A DNA stretch of 64,000 nt from Pseudonocardia sp. C8 (lineage in GTDB: Bacteria; Actinomycetota; Actinomycetes; Mycobacteriales; Pseudonocardiaceae), in the NCBI RefSeq assembly GCF_014267175.1, contig NZ_JACMTR010000002.1, positions 5,047,501 to 5,111,500 on the forward strand, written 5' to 3'. Position numbers and translations under genes: made by a program. Of this stretch, positions 1 through 8,911 are shown one piece after another. Numbering within the stretch: position 1 is the stretch's first letter; every line of letters starts with the position of its first letter. The notes below the pieces were generated by a model. It was not told where the DNA came from. It made no database searches and saw only the letters and a list, made by a program, of their open reading frames with translations.

Positions 1-36
1 GGCGTAGAGGTTGAGGGTGGCGAATCCACGGAACAC
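1..36 (-). CDS. VOC-family (glyoxalase-like) protein, N-terminal fragment
   Basis: Only the first 12 codons are in the window. Read leftward from the GTG at 36 they give (M)FRGFATLNLYA. This is the usual opening beta strand of small vicinal-oxygen-chelate proteins, which continue with a Tyr-Ala-Asp-Asp segment and a W-Y motif outside this window. A GGAGG ribosome binding site lies 7 bases before the GTG. The gene is divergent from the CGNR gene at 133, with a palindrome between them. The family is inferred from one strand only, so the call is tentative. Confidence 0.55.
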   Translation of the reverse strand, partial: MFRGFATLNLYA

Positions 37-80
37 GGCGGGCCTCCGGGGCGGGAATGGATGTGACCGATGAACTTAGT

Positions 81-106
81 TTGACGGTCACACTGTGACC
101 TGTCAA
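81..106. promoter_or_regulatory. operator-like palindrome between divergent VOC and CGNR genes
   Basis: GGTCAC (86-91) and GTGACC (95-100) form a perfect 6-bp inverted repeat with a 3-base spacer. It is framed by TTGAC (81-85) and GTCAA (102-106), which are offset by one base. It sits in the 96-bp gap between the two divergent starts, about 30 bases before the CGNR start. The neighbouring CGNR protein is an obvious candidate ligand, by inference. Confidence 0.45.
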
Positions 107-132
107 GCCTGTTTGCTGGTAACATCCCCGGC

Positions 133-753
133 GTGACGCACCCCGACACCGATCCGCTGACCCCGGCCCGGACGCTGGTCAACACCTGGTACGGCCACCT
201 CGCCGGCGGCGGCGACGAGTACCTCGCGACGCCGACCGACCTCGCCCGCTGGTGCCGCTCCACCGGCGTCGACGTCGCCGACGACGAGGTGACCGGTGCC
301 GACCTGGAGCTGGCCCACGCGGTGCGCGAAGGCGTCCGAGCCCTGCTCGCCCGGCACAACGACGCCGCGTGCCCGCAGGACGGCGACGCCCTCGACCGGC
401 TGCGGGCGGTCGCCCCCGGACTGGAGCTGCGGGTCTCGCCCGGGCCGCCGCCGTCGCTGGTCCCGGCCGTGGCCGGTGCCCGGGGCGCGCTCGCGCTGGC
501 GCTGGCCGCGCCGGTGCTGGCCGGCGGGAAGGCCTGGTCCCGGCTCAAGGTGTGCCGGGAGCCGCGCTGCCGGACGGCGTTCCACGACCGATCCCGCAAC
601 GGCTCCGGCGTGTGGTGCTCGATGGCGGCCTGCGGGGCGGCCAGCAAGCAGCGCGCGTTCGTCGAGCGCCGGCGCGCTCAGACCCAGGCCCGCAGGCGGG
701 CCAGCGCCTCCTCGATGCCCTCGGAGGTCCCCGCGCACGAGAACCGGATGTAG
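133..753 (+). CDS. CGNR zinc-finger / ABATE-domain protein, probable transcription factor
   Basis: 206 residues from a GTG start. The N-terminal two thirds is an alpha-helical region matching the ABATE-type stress-sensing domain: it opens LVNTWYGHL and has an ARWCRSTG segment with helices after it. The C-terminal part has CREPRCRTAFHDRSRNGS followed by WCS and MAACG, the zinc-binding CGNR finger with paired cysteines. Proteins of this family are usually single-gene regulators next to small enzymes, as here beside a VOC gene. The last 76 bases overlap the convergent aminotransferase gene. The tail after about residue 185 is basic and low in complexity and may be non-essential. Confidence 0.8.
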   Translation: MTHPDTDPLTPARTLVNTWYGHLAGGGDEYLATPTDLARWCRSTGVDVADDEVTGADLELAHAVREGVRALLARHNDAACPQDGDALDRLRAVAPGLELRVSPGPPPSLVPAVAGARGALALALAAPVLAGGKAWSRLKVCREPRCRTAFHDRSRNGSGVWCSMAACGAASKQRAFVERRRAQTQARRRASASSMPSEVPAHENRM

Positions 754-1862
754 CTCCCGCCGTCGACCGGGTCGAAGTCGGCGCCCGGCGCCACCGCGAT
801 CCCGGTCTCGGCGAGCAGCCGGTAGGTCAGCGCCATCGAGTCCTCACCGGGCCGCAGCAGGTGCGCGACGTCGGCGTAGACGTAGAACGCGCCGTCGGCC
901 GGGGCGAGCCGGTCGATCCCGAGCGCGGGCAGGCCGCGCAGCAGCAGGTCGCGGTTGCGGCCGTAGCGGACGACGTGCGCGTCCGCCTCGGCGTAGCTCG
1001 CCTCGTCGAACGCGGCCAGCGCGGCGTGCTGCGGCAGCGCGGGCGGGCACACGGTGAAGTTCCCGGCCAGACCCTCGACGGTGCGGCGCAGCCGTGGCGG
1101 GCACACCAGCCAGCCGAGCCGCCAGCCGGTCATCGAGAAGTACTTGGAGAACGAGTTCACCAGCACCGCCTCGCGGGAGGTCTCCCACGCCGACGTCGTC
1201 TCCGGGCTGCCCGGGAACGTGATGCCGTGGTAGATCTCGTCGCTGACCAGCTGGATCCCGCGCTCCTCGCAGTGGGCGGCGAGCGCGGCCAGCTCGGCCG
1301 GCTCGAGCACGGTGCCGGTGGGGTTCGCCGGGCTGGCCAGGATCAGGCCCTTCACCGGCTCGTCGAGCTCCTCCAGCATCTGCACGGTCGGCTGGAACCG
1401 GGTCTGCGGGCCGCACGGCAGCTCGACGACCTCGCAGCCCAGCGCGGACAGGATGTTCCGGTAGCAGGGGTAGCCGGGCCGGGCCATCGCGACCCGGTCA
1501 CCGGCGTCGAACGCGGCCAGGAACGCCAGCAGGAACCCCCCGGACGAGCCCGTGGTCAGCACGACGTCGCCCGGGTCCACCGCCAGGTCCCGGGTGCGCC
1601 GGTAGTGCCGCGCGACGGCCTCGCGCAGCTCGGCGATGCCCGGGGCGACCGTGTAACCGAGCACCTCGGAGTGCAGGGCCGCGACGGCTGCGGCGCGGAC
1701 CGGCTCGGGGGCCGGGGTGGACGGCTGGCCGGCCGAGAGGTTGACCAGGTCGCCGTGCGTCCGGGCCCGCTCGGCGGCGGCCGCCCACACGTCCATGACG
1801 TGGAACGGGGCGACGGCGGCGCGGGCCGCGACGGTGAGCTGGGCGGTGGTCGGTCCGGTCAC
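678..1862 (-). CDS. pyridoxal-phosphate aminotransferase, class I/II
   Basis: 394 residues from the GTG at 1862. Fold type I aminotransferase features are in order: PANPTG around 178-183, DEIY with the cofactor-contacting Asp at 208, SFSKYF with the Schiff-base Lys at 240, and a C-terminal SYIRFS segment with the carboxylate-binding Arg. This fits the aspartate/aromatic aminotransferase group, which moves an amino group between an amino acid and a 2-oxo acid in the cytosol. The substrate cannot be read from sequence. The 3' end overlaps the CGNR gene on the other strand, and purD lies about 100 bases upstream on the same strand. Confidence 0.88.
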   Translation of the reverse strand: MTGPTTAQLTVAARAAVAPFHVMDVWAAAAERARTHGDLVNLSAGQPSTPAPEPVRAAAVAALHSEVLGYTVAPGIAELREAVARHYRRTRDLAVDPGDVVLTTGSSGGFLLAFLAAFDAGDRVAMARPGYPCYRNILSALGCEVVELPCGPQTRFQPTVQMLEELDEPVKGLILASPANPTGTVLEPAELAALAAHCEERGIQLVSDEIYHGITFPGSPETTSAWETSREAVLVNSFSKYFSMTGWRLGWLVCPPRLRRTVEGLAGNFTVCPPALPQHAALAAFDEASYAEADAHVVRYGRNRDLLLRGLPALGIDRLAPADGAFYVYADVAHLLRPGEDSMALTYRLLAETGIAVAPGADFDPVDGGSYIRFSCAGTSEGIEEALARLRAWV

Positions 1863-1963
1863 GGCCCCGAGCGTAGGCGGCCGGGCCGGGGTGCCCGGCC
1901 GGGAGCCCGGAACCGGACGCGCGGAGCGTGCCGGTTCACCACGCGCACGGCCGCGGCGCCCCG

Positions 1964-3232
1964 TCAGGCCCGGGCGACCGGGATGCTGATCTCCCCGCGC
2001 TCCGCCCTGAGCGCGATGTCGGTGCGGTGGTGCGAGCCGGCGAGGCGGACCGGCTCCAGCCGCGCGTAGGCCTCGGCGCGGGCCGCGGCCAGGTCGGGCC
2101 CGGTCCCGACGACCGAGAGCACCCGGCCGCCCGAGGAGACGACCGCGCCGTCGTCGCGGCGCCGGGTGCCCGCGTGCAGGACGCCCTCGCCGTCCGCTCC
2201 GGTGATCACGTCTCCGAGCCGGGGGGTGGCCGGGTAGCCCTCGGCGGCGACCACGACCGTGACCGCGGAGCCGTCGGCCCACTCCAGCGGCGGCTGCTCG
2301 GCGAGCGTGCCGGTCGCCGTCGCGTGCAGCAACCGGGCCAGCGGCGTGCGCAGCAGCGCGAGCACGGCCTGGGTCTCGGGGTCGCCGAACCGGCAGTTGA
2401 ACTCGATCACCGCGGGCCCCTGGGAGGTGAGGGCGAGGCCGGCGTAGAGCAGCCCGGTGAAGGGGGCTCCGCGCGCCACCAGCTCGGCGGCGACCGGGCG
2501 GACGATCCGCTCGACCAGCTCGCCGGTCAGCTCCTCGCCGGCCCAGGGCAGCGGGCAGTAGGCGCCCATGCCGCCGGTGTTCGGCCCGGTGTCGCCGTCA
2601 CCGACCCGCTTGAAGTCCTGGGCCGGCAGCAGCGGCACCACCGTCGTCCCGTCGACCAGGCAGAACAGCGACGCCTCCGGCCCGTCCAGGAAGGACTCCA
2701 GCAGCGCCGGGTGGCCCGCGTCGAGCAGGCTCAGCGCGTGCGCCCGGGCGACCTCGACGTCGGAGGAGACGACGACGCCCTTGCCGGCGGCCAGGCCGTC
2801 GTCCTTCACCACGTACGGCGGGGTGAACACGCTCAGCGCGGTGTCCAGGTGGGCGGGGTTGTCCACCACGACCGAGGACGCCGTCGGCACCCCGGCGGAG
2901 CTCATCACCGACTTGGCGAACGCCTTGGACCCCTCGATCCGGGCGGCCTCGCGCCCGGGCCCGAAGCACGGGATGCCGGCCGCCCGCACCGCGTCCGCGG
3001 CCCCGTTGACCAGCGGCACCTCCGGCCCGATGACGACCAGGTCCGCCCGCCACTCCCGGGCGAGGGCCACGAGGGCGTCGTTGTCGGACACGTCGAGCCC
3101 GAGCTGCTCGGCGACGGCTGCCGTCCCCGCGTTGCCGGGGGCGCAGGCCAGGGCCGTCACCCCCGGGTCCTGCGCCAGGGACACCGTGATGGCGTGCTCG
3201 CGCGCGCCGCTACCCACGACCAGGATTCGCAC
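1964..3232 (-). CDS. purD: phosphoribosylamine-glycine ligase
   Basis: 422 residues, the normal length of PurD (GAR synthetase), which joins glycine to phosphoribosylamine using ATP in the second step of purine synthesis. The N-terminal [10 protein letters not shown] motif at residues 5-14, the ATP-grasp segment with GKGVVV, the [10 protein letters not shown] motif and a C-terminal domain beginning near [10 protein letters not shown] are all present. The GTG at 3232 is chosen because the protein then begins directly with VRILVVGSG, as in other PurD proteins; the in-frame extension upstream is Arg/Pro-rich. No other purine gene is adjacent. Confidence 0.95.
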   Translation of the reverse strand: MRILVVGSGAREHAITVSLAQDPGVTALACAPGNAGTAAVAEQLGLDVSDNDALVALAREWRADLVVIGPEVPLVNGAADAVRAAGIPCFGPGREAARIEGSKAFAKSVMSSAGVPTASSVVVDNPAHLDTALSVFTPPYVVKDDGLAAGKGVVVSSDVEVARAHALSLLDAGHPALLESFLDGPEASLFCLVDGTTVVPLLPAQDFKRVGDGDTGPNTGGMGAYCPLPWAGEELTGELVERIVRPVAAELVARGAPFTGLLYAGLALTSQGPAVIEFNCRFGDPETQAVLALLRTPLARLLHATATGTLAEQPPLEWADGSAVTVVVAAEGYPATPRLGDVITGADGEGVLHAGTRRRDDGAVVSSGGRVLSVVGTGPDLAAARAEAYARLEPVRLAGSHHRTDIALRAERGEISIPVARA

Positions 3233-3322
3233 GGTCGTCGAGCGTATCCGTGCACGTCCGGGGCCGGGGCACCGCCCGTCCGTCGCCGGCCCGGCCACCA
3301 CCCGTCCGGGTCACGGCGCCCG

Positions 3323-4264
3323 TCACACCGGGTCGGCGGCCGCCGCCAGATGTGCCCGCAGCAGCGCCGTGACCTGCACCGGCCGCTCCTGCTGCGGGAA
3401 GTGCCCGGTCGCCGGCAGCGCGTGGTGGGTGAACCCTGCCCCGACGAAGCGACGGGCCCGCCGCATCGTCGCGTCGAGCACGCACGGGTCCCCGGCGCCG
3501 TGCACCTGCAGCACCGGGACACCGACCGGACCGGCGACCGCGCGGGCGAACCGGCGGCCGTCGGTGCGGAACTGCGAGCGCATCGCCCACCGGTAGTACT
3601 CGAGGCTGCAGTGCGCGACGGTGGAGATGCGGATGGCCCGGCGGTTGCGGGCGACGGTGTCGGCGAAGTCCGGCGTGGACGTCCACTCCGGCCCCGCCCA
3701 GGCCCGCATGATCCGTTCGACGCGCGCGCCGCCGTCGGCCCGCAGCGACCGCTCGGGCAGCCGCGGCAGCTGGAACCCGGCCATGTAGCGGCTGGCCCGG
3801 CCCTGGCCGAGGGGGTCGCGCAGCAACGCGTCGCGCATCGTCGTGGGGTGCGGGGCGCCCAGCGCGGTCAGCGACATCACCAGCCGCGGGTGCAGCGCCG
3901 CCGTGCTCCACGCGATCGCGGCCCCCCAGTCGTGCCCGACGACGTGGGCCCGCCGCTCCCCCAGCGCCCGGATCAGACCGGCGCAGTCGCCGGCGAGGGT
4001 CCACAGGTCGTACCCGCGGGGCGGCTTGTCGGTGTCGCCGTAACCGCGCAGGTCCGGGGCGACGGCGTGGAACCCGGCGTCGCCCAGGGCGAGCAACTGG
4101 TGCCGCCAGGTCCACCAGAACTCGGGGAAGCCGTGCAGCAGCACGACGAGCGGGCCGCCCGGGGGACCGTGCTCGACGACGTGGATGCGGATGCCGTTGG
4201 CCGACACCGCACGGTGCGTCCAGCGGCCGGGGACCCGGACGACCGACGGGTCCGGCACGGCCAC
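3323..4264 (-). CDS. alpha/beta hydrolase, epoxide-hydrolase type
   Basis: 313 residues from the GTG at 4264. The oxyanion-hole motif HGFPEFWW is at 44-51 and the nucleophile motif GHDWG has Asp112. A cap-domain tyrosine pair occurs in SLEYYRW, and the catalytic His is in ATGHFPQQERP at about 288. An Asp nucleophile with HGFPE and cap tyrosines is typical of soluble epoxide hydrolases, which open epoxides to diols through an ester intermediate. Haloalkane dehalogenases share the Asp nucleophile but lack this tyrosine pattern. The stop codon is about 90 bases from the purD start, and the gene follows the holin-like gene by 8 bases, so the two are probably co-transcribed. Confidence 0.85.
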   Translation of the reverse strand: MAVPDPSVVRVPGRWTHRAVSANGIRIHVVEHGPPGGPLVVLLHGFPEFWWTWRHQLLALGDAGFHAVAPDLRGYGDTDKPPRGYDLWTLAGDCAGLIRALGERRAHVVGHDWGAAIAWSTAALHPRLVMSLTALGAPHPTTMRDALLRDPLGQGRASRYMAGFQLPRLPERSLRADGGARVERIMRAWAGPEWTSTPDFADTVARNRRAIRISTVAHCSLEYYRWAMRSQFRTDGRRFARAVAGPVGVPVLQVHGAGDPCVLDATMRRARRFVGAGFTHHALPATGHFPQQERPVQVTALLRAHLAAAADPV

Positions 4265-4272
4265 CGGGAGTT

Positions 4273-4773
4273 CTAGGCGGAGGGGCGGTCGGTGAGCTCG
4301 CGGACGTTGTCGCCCTTGCCGCGCTGCGACAGCACCTGGGCGGAGTCCTTCAGGGAGTCGATGGTCCGCTCCGGCTTGCGGATCTTGCGCACCCGCAGGT
4401 AGCCGAGCAGGCCGAAGAGCCCGGCCACGAGCAGCATGATCAGGAACGTGATCCCGAAGCCGGCCGCGCGGTTGAGCCACAGCGACAGGAACTCGGCGAG
4501 GGTGAAGAACAGGTAGAACAGGCTGAAGAGCCCGATCACCGCGGCGATCACGAAGAAGACGCTGCCCTGCACGCCCTTCTTGACCTCGGCGGTGACCTCG
4601 GCCTTCGCCAGCTCCACCTCGGACCGGACCAGGGTGGACAGGTGCGTGGTGACGTCCTTGGCCAGCGCGCCGAGCGAGGCGTCGCGCGGCCCCGGCTCCG
4701 GTGTGAGCGGGATCGAGGGCAGGACCGGCGGAACCTCCGCGTTGCCGGACTGGCTGTTGCTGGCCACGGTCAT
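4273..4773 (-). CDS. phage-holin-family (actinobacterial Holin-X type) membrane protein
   Basis: 166 residues. A Pro/Ser-rich N-terminus is followed by an amphipathic helix (about 35-70, LVRSEVELAKAEVTAEVKKG), two long hydrophobic segments (about 72-100 and 107-130) and a basic tail with LRVRKIRKPER. This is the layout of the 'phage holin family protein' widespread on actinobacterial chromosomes. Despite the name these are not tied to prophages, and their role is unknown. The ATG at 4773 is preceded at once by AGGAGGG, which is very close, with GAGGG further upstream; an ATG at 4839 is possible. It is the first gene of a pair with the epoxide hydrolase. Confidence 0.75.
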   Translation of the reverse strand: MTVASNSQSGNAEVPPVLPSIPLTPEPGPRDASLGALAKDVTTHLSTLVRSEVELAKAEVTAEVKKGVQGSVFFVIAAVIGLFSLFYLFFTLAEFLSLWLNRAAGFGITFLIMLLVAGLFGLLGYLRVRKIRKPERTIDSLKDSAQVLSQRGKGDNVRELTDRPSA

Positions 4774-4903
4774 CCCTCCTGCACCCTCGCCTTCCCGGGA
4801 CGCTGTCCCCCGGACGGCCGTCGATCGATGAGTCGCCATCGTGCCACGTGGACCCCGTGCCCGCTCGGCTGCGCCACGCCGTCCCGTCCCCGGTGGACGG
4901 CCC

Positions 4904-5341
4904 TCACTCGTCCGGACGGCCACGCATCTTCTTGATCTGTCCCCGCCTGGCCTTGGCGTCGAGCCGCCTGCGCTGCGACCCCGCGGTCGGCCGGGTCGCC
5001 CGGCGGGTGCGGGGCCCGGGCGCCGTCGCCTCGCCGAGGACCGCCGCGAGCCGGCGGCGCGCCGCCTCCCGGTTGCGCAGCTGGCTGCGGTGCTCGGCGG
5101 CGGTGATCGTCAGGACGCCGTCGACCAACCGGGCCCGCAGCCGTTCCAGGGCCCGTGCGCGCAGCTCCGGCGGGATGCTCGGCGAACGCGCGACGTCGAA
5201 CGACAGCTCGGCCCGCGAGTCGGTGGTGTTGACCCCCTGGCCGCCCGGGCCGGACGCGCGGGAGAACCGCCACCGCAGCTCCCGCTCCGGCACGACGAAC
5301 CCCCGCCGCACCGGCACCCCGTCGCCGTCCATCCCCCGCAT
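4904..5341 (-). CDS. arfB: alternative ribosome-rescue factor ArfB (peptidyl-tRNA hydrolase)
   Basis: 145 residues. The release-factor catalytic loop GPGGQGVN is at 31-38 with the GGQ tripeptide at 33-35, preceded by the ELRWRFSRASG strand typical of ArfB/YaeJ. The basic C-terminal tail (KARRGQIKKMRGR) is the segment that enters the mRNA channel of stalled ribosomes. ArfB hydrolyses peptidyl-tRNA on ribosomes lacking a stop codon. It lacks the codon-recognition domain of true release factors. A second ATG lies three codons in, so the start may be 5332. Confidence 0.92.
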   Translation of the reverse strand: MRGMDGDGVPVRRGFVVPERELRWRFSRASGPGGQGVNTTDSRAELSFDVARSPSIPPELRARALERLRARLVDGVLTITAAEHRSQLRNREAARRRLAAVLGEATAPGPRTRRATRPTAGSQRRRLDAKARRGQIKKMRGRPDE

Positions 5342-5404
5342 TGTGGACGCCGACGGCCCCCGGGACCCGCCCGGCGGGCTCCGGGGGCCGTCGCGCAGGC
5401 CTTC

Positions 5405-7381
5405 CTACTCCTCCTTGGAGTCCTTCATGCCGGTGGAGATCAGGTCCATGACCGACGAGTCGGCCAGCGTCGAGACGTCGCCGACCTCCCGGTTCTCCGC
5501 CACGTCACGCAGCAGCCGCCGCATGATCTTGCCGGAGCGGGTCTTCGGCAGCTCCTCGACGACCATGATCTGGCGCGGCTTCGCGATCGGGCCGATCTCC
5601 TTGGCGACGTGGTCGCGCAGCGCCTTGATCGCCTCCTCGCCCTTCGCCGCGTCGGTCGCCGACCCCCCGCGGAGGATCACGAACGCCACGATGCCCTGGC
5701 CGGTCGTCTCGTCGGACGCGCCGACGACTGCGGCCTCGGCCACCGACGGGTGGCTGACCAGCGCGGACTCCACCTCGGTGGTGGAGATGCGGTGCCCGGA
5801 GACGTTCATGACGTCGTCGACCCGGCCGAGCAGCCAGATCGCACCGTCCTCGTCGTACTTCGCGCCGTCGCCGGCGAAGTAGTAGCCCTGCTCGGCGAAC
5901 CGCGACCAGTAGGTGTCCTTGTAGCGCTCGGTGTCACCCCAGATGCCGCGCAGCATCGACGGCCACGGCTTGTCGATGACCAGGTAGCCGCCCTCGCCGT
6001 TGCCGACCTTGTTGCCCGCGTCGTCGACGACGATCGCCGAGATCCCCGGCACCGGGCGCATCGCCGAGCCGGGCTTGGCGTGGGTGACGCCGGGCAGCGG
6101 CGCGATCATGGTCGCGCCGGTCTCGGTCTGCCACCACGTGTCGACGATCGGGCACCGCCCGCCGCCGACCTTCTCCCGGAACCACATCCAGGCCTCCGGG
6201 TTGATCGGCTCGCCGACCGTGCCCAGGACGCGCAGCGACGACAGGTCGTACTTGGCGGGGATGTCGTCGCCCCACTTCATGAACGTCCGGATCAGCGTCG
6301 GTGCGGTGTAGTAGATCGTCACGCCGTACTTCTGGACGATCTCCCAGTGCCGGCCCTCGTGCGGGGTGTTCGGCGTGCCCTCGTAGACGACCTGGGTGGC
6401 GCCGTTGGCCAGCGGGCCGTACACGATGTAGGAGTGCCCGGTGACCCAGCCGATGTCGGCGGTGCACCAGTAGACGCTCTCGCCGGGCTTGTGGTCGAAG
6501 GTCACGTGGTGGGTGTACGCCGCCTGCGTCAGGTACCCGCCGGAGGTGTGCAGGATGCCCTTCGGCTTCCCGGTGGTGCCCGAGGTGTAGAGGATGAACA
6601 GCGGGTGCTCGGAGTCGAAGGACTCCGGGGTGTGCTGGTCGGACGCGGCGTCGACGACGTCGTGCCACCACAGGTCGCGGCCCTCGGTCCACGGGACCTC
6701 GGTCTCGGTCCGCCGGACGACCAGGACCTTCTCGATCGTGGTGCCCTCGACGGCCTGGTCGGTGTTCTCCTTCATCGGTGCCGGCTTGCCCCGGCGGAAC
6801 TGGCCGTCGGAGGTGATGAGGACCTTCGCCTCGGCGTCCTCGATGCGGGCCTTCAGCGCGCCCGGCGAGAACCCGCCGAACACCACGCTGTGCAGGGCAC
6901 CCAGCCGGGCGCAGGCCAGCATCGAGAAGATCGCCTCGGGGATCATCGGCAGCTGGATCGCGACCCGGTCGCCCTTGCCGACACCGAGCCCGGCCAGCGC
7001 GTTCGCGGTCTTGGAGACCTCGCGCTGGAGGTCGGCGTAGGTGATCGTGCGGCTGTCACCGGGCTCGCCCTCCCAGTGGATGGCGACCCGGTCGCCGTTG
7101 CCGGCCTCGACGTGCCGGTCGGCACAGTTGTAGGCGACGTTCAGCTGCCCGCCGACGAACCACTTCGCGAACGGTGGCTCCCATTCCAGGACGGTGTCCC
7201 ACTGCTTCGTCCAGTCCAGGCGGTTCGCCTGCTCCGCCCAGAAGCCCTCGCGGTCGGCGTCGGCACGGTCGTACCAGTCGGCCGTGGCGTTGGCCTGTGC
7301 CGCGAAACCCTCCGGCGGAGGGAACGACCGGCTCTCGGTGGACAGTGCGTCCAGAGCGCTGCTCTTCTCGGACTCGGCCAT
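5405..7381 (-). CDS. acs: acetyl-coenzyme A synthetase (acetate-CoA ligase)
   Basis: 658 residues, full length for Acs, which makes acetyl-CoA from acetate, ATP and CoA by way of acetyl-AMP. Visible are the N-terminal ACS domain ([18 protein letters not shown]), the AMP-binding signature [11 protein letters not shown], the WWQTETG motif, the hinge region and the C-terminal [11 protein letters not shown], whose Lys618 is the residue acetylated to switch off Acs in other bacteria. The start is the ATG at 7381 with a GAGGACACGAGG leader. Overlapping palindromes lie about 65-80 bases upstream, and a Fic-like gene is divergent from it. Confidence 0.97.
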   Translation of the reverse strand: MAESEKSSALDALSTESRSFPPPEGFAAQANATADWYDRADADREGFWAEQANRLDWTKQWDTVLEWEPPFAKWFVGGQLNVAYNCADRHVEAGNGDRVAIHWEGEPGDSRTITYADLQREVSKTANALAGLGVGKGDRVAIQLPMIPEAIFSMLACARLGALHSVVFGGFSPGALKARIEDAEAKVLITSDGQFRRGKPAPMKENTDQAVEGTTIEKVLVVRRTETEVPWTEGRDLWWHDVVDAASDQHTPESFDSEHPLFILYTSGTTGKPKGILHTSGGYLTQAAYTHHVTFDHKPGESVYWCTADIGWVTGHSYIVYGPLANGATQVVYEGTPNTPHEGRHWEIVQKYGVTIYYTAPTLIRTFMKWGDDIPAKYDLSSLRVLGTVGEPINPEAWMWFREKVGGGRCPIVDTWWQTETGATMIAPLPGVTHAKPGSAMRPVPGISAIVVDDAGNKVGNGEGGYLVIDKPWPSMLRGIWGDTERYKDTYWSRFAEQGYYFAGDGAKYDEDGAIWLLGRVDDVMNVSGHRISTTEVESALVSHPSVAEAAVVGASDETTGQGIVAFVILRGGSATDAAKGEEAIKALRDHVAKEIGPIAKPRQIMVVEELPKTRSGKIMRRLLRDVAENREVGDVSTLADSSVMDLISTGMKDSKEE

Positions 7382-7444
7382 GTCCTCGTGTCCTCCTCGA
7401 CGCGGCGGTGTTACGGGCCGTGATCACGGCCACAGGCGCACTCG

Positions 7445-7462
7445 GTGTGCGCACACGTGTGC
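7445..7462. promoter_or_regulatory. two overlapping 12-bp palindromes upstream of acs
   Basis: GTGTGCGCACAC (7445-7456) and GCACACGTGTGC (7451-7462) are each perfect and share six bases. They lie 64-81 bases before the acs start in a 342-bp divergent gap that otherwise holds no gene. A repressor or activator site for acs, or for the divergent Fic-like gene, is plausible. No binding protein is identified. Confidence 0.35.
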
Positions 7463-7723
7463 GGACCGACGCTAGTGAACACGGTCCGTCTCCGCACCGT
7501 CTGAGGGGACAGGACGGCCGGTCGCCGGTGCAGGTGGGGATCGCGGCGGAGGCACGGCCGGTGCGTGCGGATCGCCGACCGCCCGGACCGGTGGCCGACG
7601 GGCGGTCGACGATCGGCCGACGAGCGGTCCCGCCGCCGGATCGGGCCCTCACCGGAGGGTGGGGTGGCGCGGCGGCCGCGGACCGCTACCCGACGGTAGG
7701 GCACCGGCTGCGACGATGACGCC

Positions 7724-8476
7724 ATGGCCGGCACCTCCACCGACGATCCGCTCGCCCCGCTCGCGGCACTGCCCGGCGTGCCCGAGGCGGTCGCCCGGGC
7801 CAGGGACGCCGCGACCGAGGTGCACAACCAGCCCGTGAACCGGCGGGGCTGGCCGGCGACGGCGGCCGAGGCGGCCCTGCGCGCGGCCCGGTCGTCGGCG
7901 GCGCTCGACGGTGCGCCGCTGCGCCCGGCGACCTCCGACCACGTGTCCGACCCGGTCCTCGCGGGCGCGGTCCGGATCGCCGACGAGCGGGCCAAGCTCC
8001 TGGAGGTCTGGGGCCGTGCCCCGCTGCAGGGGCTGGCCCGGCTGCACGTGCTGGCGGCGACCGACCTGGTGCCGGTCGAGGCGCACGAGACCGACCTGGG
8101 CCGACCCCGTCCCGGCACGGCGGCGCGGCTGTCGCTGCTGGCCGACCTGCTCGGCGGCGGGACGTCGGTGCCGGCCCCGGTGCTCGTCGCGGTGGTGCAC
8201 GGTGAGCTGCTGACGCTGCGCCCGTTCGGCACCGCGGACGGGGTGGTCGCCCGCGCCGCGGCCCGGCTGACGGCCATGTCGTCGGGCCTGGATCCGCGCG
8301 GCTTGTCGGTGCCCGAGGTCGGGTTCCTTCGCCGGGCCGCCGAGTACCGGGCGGCGGCCGAGGCGTTCGCGACCGGGTCCCCGGAGGGGCTGGCCCGGTG
8401 GATCACGCACACCTGCGCGGAGTGGGAGGCCGGCGGGCGCGAGGGGCTGTCGATCGCGGCCGCCCGGTCGGGCTGA
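7724..8476 (+). CDS. Fic-fold-like protein with degenerate active site
   Basis: 250 residues. The segment ARSSAALDGAPL (55-66) resembles the Fic inhibitory-helix motif S-x-x-x-E-G, with Asp in place of Glu. LRPFGTADGVVARAAARL (165-182) aligns with the Fic core HPFxDGNGRxxR, but the catalytic His is Arg and GNGR is lost. The helices between fit the Fic fold. It is probably not an active AMP-transferase. Homologues next to acs in related genomes tend to be labelled simply 'oxidoreductase' (from memory). It is divergent from acs and followed by a hairpin terminator. Function unknown. Confidence 0.6.
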   Translation: MAGTSTDDPLAPLAALPGVPEAVARARDAATEVHNQPVNRRGWPATAAEAALRAARSSAALDGAPLRPATSDHVSDPVLAGAVRIADERAKLLEVWGRAPLQGLARLHVLAATDLVPVEAHETDLGRPRPGTAARLSLLADLLGGGTSVPAPVLVAVVHGELLTLRPFGTADGVVARAAARLTAMSSGLDPRGLSVPEVGFLRRAAEYRAAAEAFATGSPEGLARWITHTCAEWEAGGREGLSIAAARSG

Positions 8477-8500
8477 GCCCGGTCGTCACCCCACAAACGA

Positions 8501-8538
8501 GAGCCGGGCGGCGCCCCCGAGAGAGCACCGCCCGGCTC
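8501..8538 (+). terminator. hairpin terminator after the Fic-like gene
   Basis: GAGCCGGGCGG (8501-8511) pairs perfectly with CCGCCCGGCTC (8528-8538) across a 16-base loop, starting 25 bases after the stop codon. There is no T-run, as is common in actinobacteria. Confidence 0.7.
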
Positions 8539-8828
8539 GACGCGAGATCCGGCTCCTAGCGTGCACTACGTGTCGTGTCCGGTGGCCTCGGCGCCCGGCG
8601 TCCCGGTGCGCAGGCCCACGACGACATGCCTCCCGCGGCGTGCTCGGCGTTGGAAGTACCCGGCTCTCGCGTACGGAGCCCGGACGGGGGAGGCGGGCTC
8701 TTCTCTTCCGAACCGCCCCTGGCCTGACCGGGGTCCGTGCCTTCGTTCCTAGTCCCTGCAGTGTGGCCTGAGCAACCCTTCCGAACGGCTGCATCGATTC
8801 AGCCTCGGTGGGTGATCGGGCGCCGTCA
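8539..8828. other. 290-bp intergenic stretch without a convincing gene
   Basis: Between the terminator of the Fic-like gene and the hairpin after the TetR gene. Reading frames here have no family resemblance and poor start sites. The DNA can fold locally, for example GGCGG (8692-8696) with CCGCC (8714-8718) around 8705, and CCCGG with CCGGG nearby. A small RNA is possible, but I recognise no known riboswitch or RNA family on either strand. Confidence 0.3.
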
Positions 8829-8858
8829 CCGTCCGGACCTGCGATAACGCCCGGACGG
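8829..8858 (-). terminator. hairpin after the TetR gene
   Basis: CCGTCCGG (8829-8836) pairs with CCGGACGG (8851-8858), 8 bp with a 14-base loop, about 55 bases past the stop of the minus-strand TetR gene. It is a probable end of the MFS-phosphotransferase-TetR transcript. Confidence 0.5.
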
Positions 8859-8911
8859 CGGTCGCGGACGGGTCCGGAGCGGTCCGTCCCGGGGCGGTGG
8901 CGGGTGTCCCG

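Noticed and set aside
252..2069. Long plus-strand frame across the aminotransferase gene
   Set aside because: An Arg/Pro/Gly-rich shadow of the minus-strand genes with no domain; long open antisense frames are expected at this GC content.
4273..4773. Prophage lysis gene
   Set aside because: Holin-like in name only; there are no phage structural, lysin or integrase genes nearby, and the family is common on actinobacterial chromosomes.
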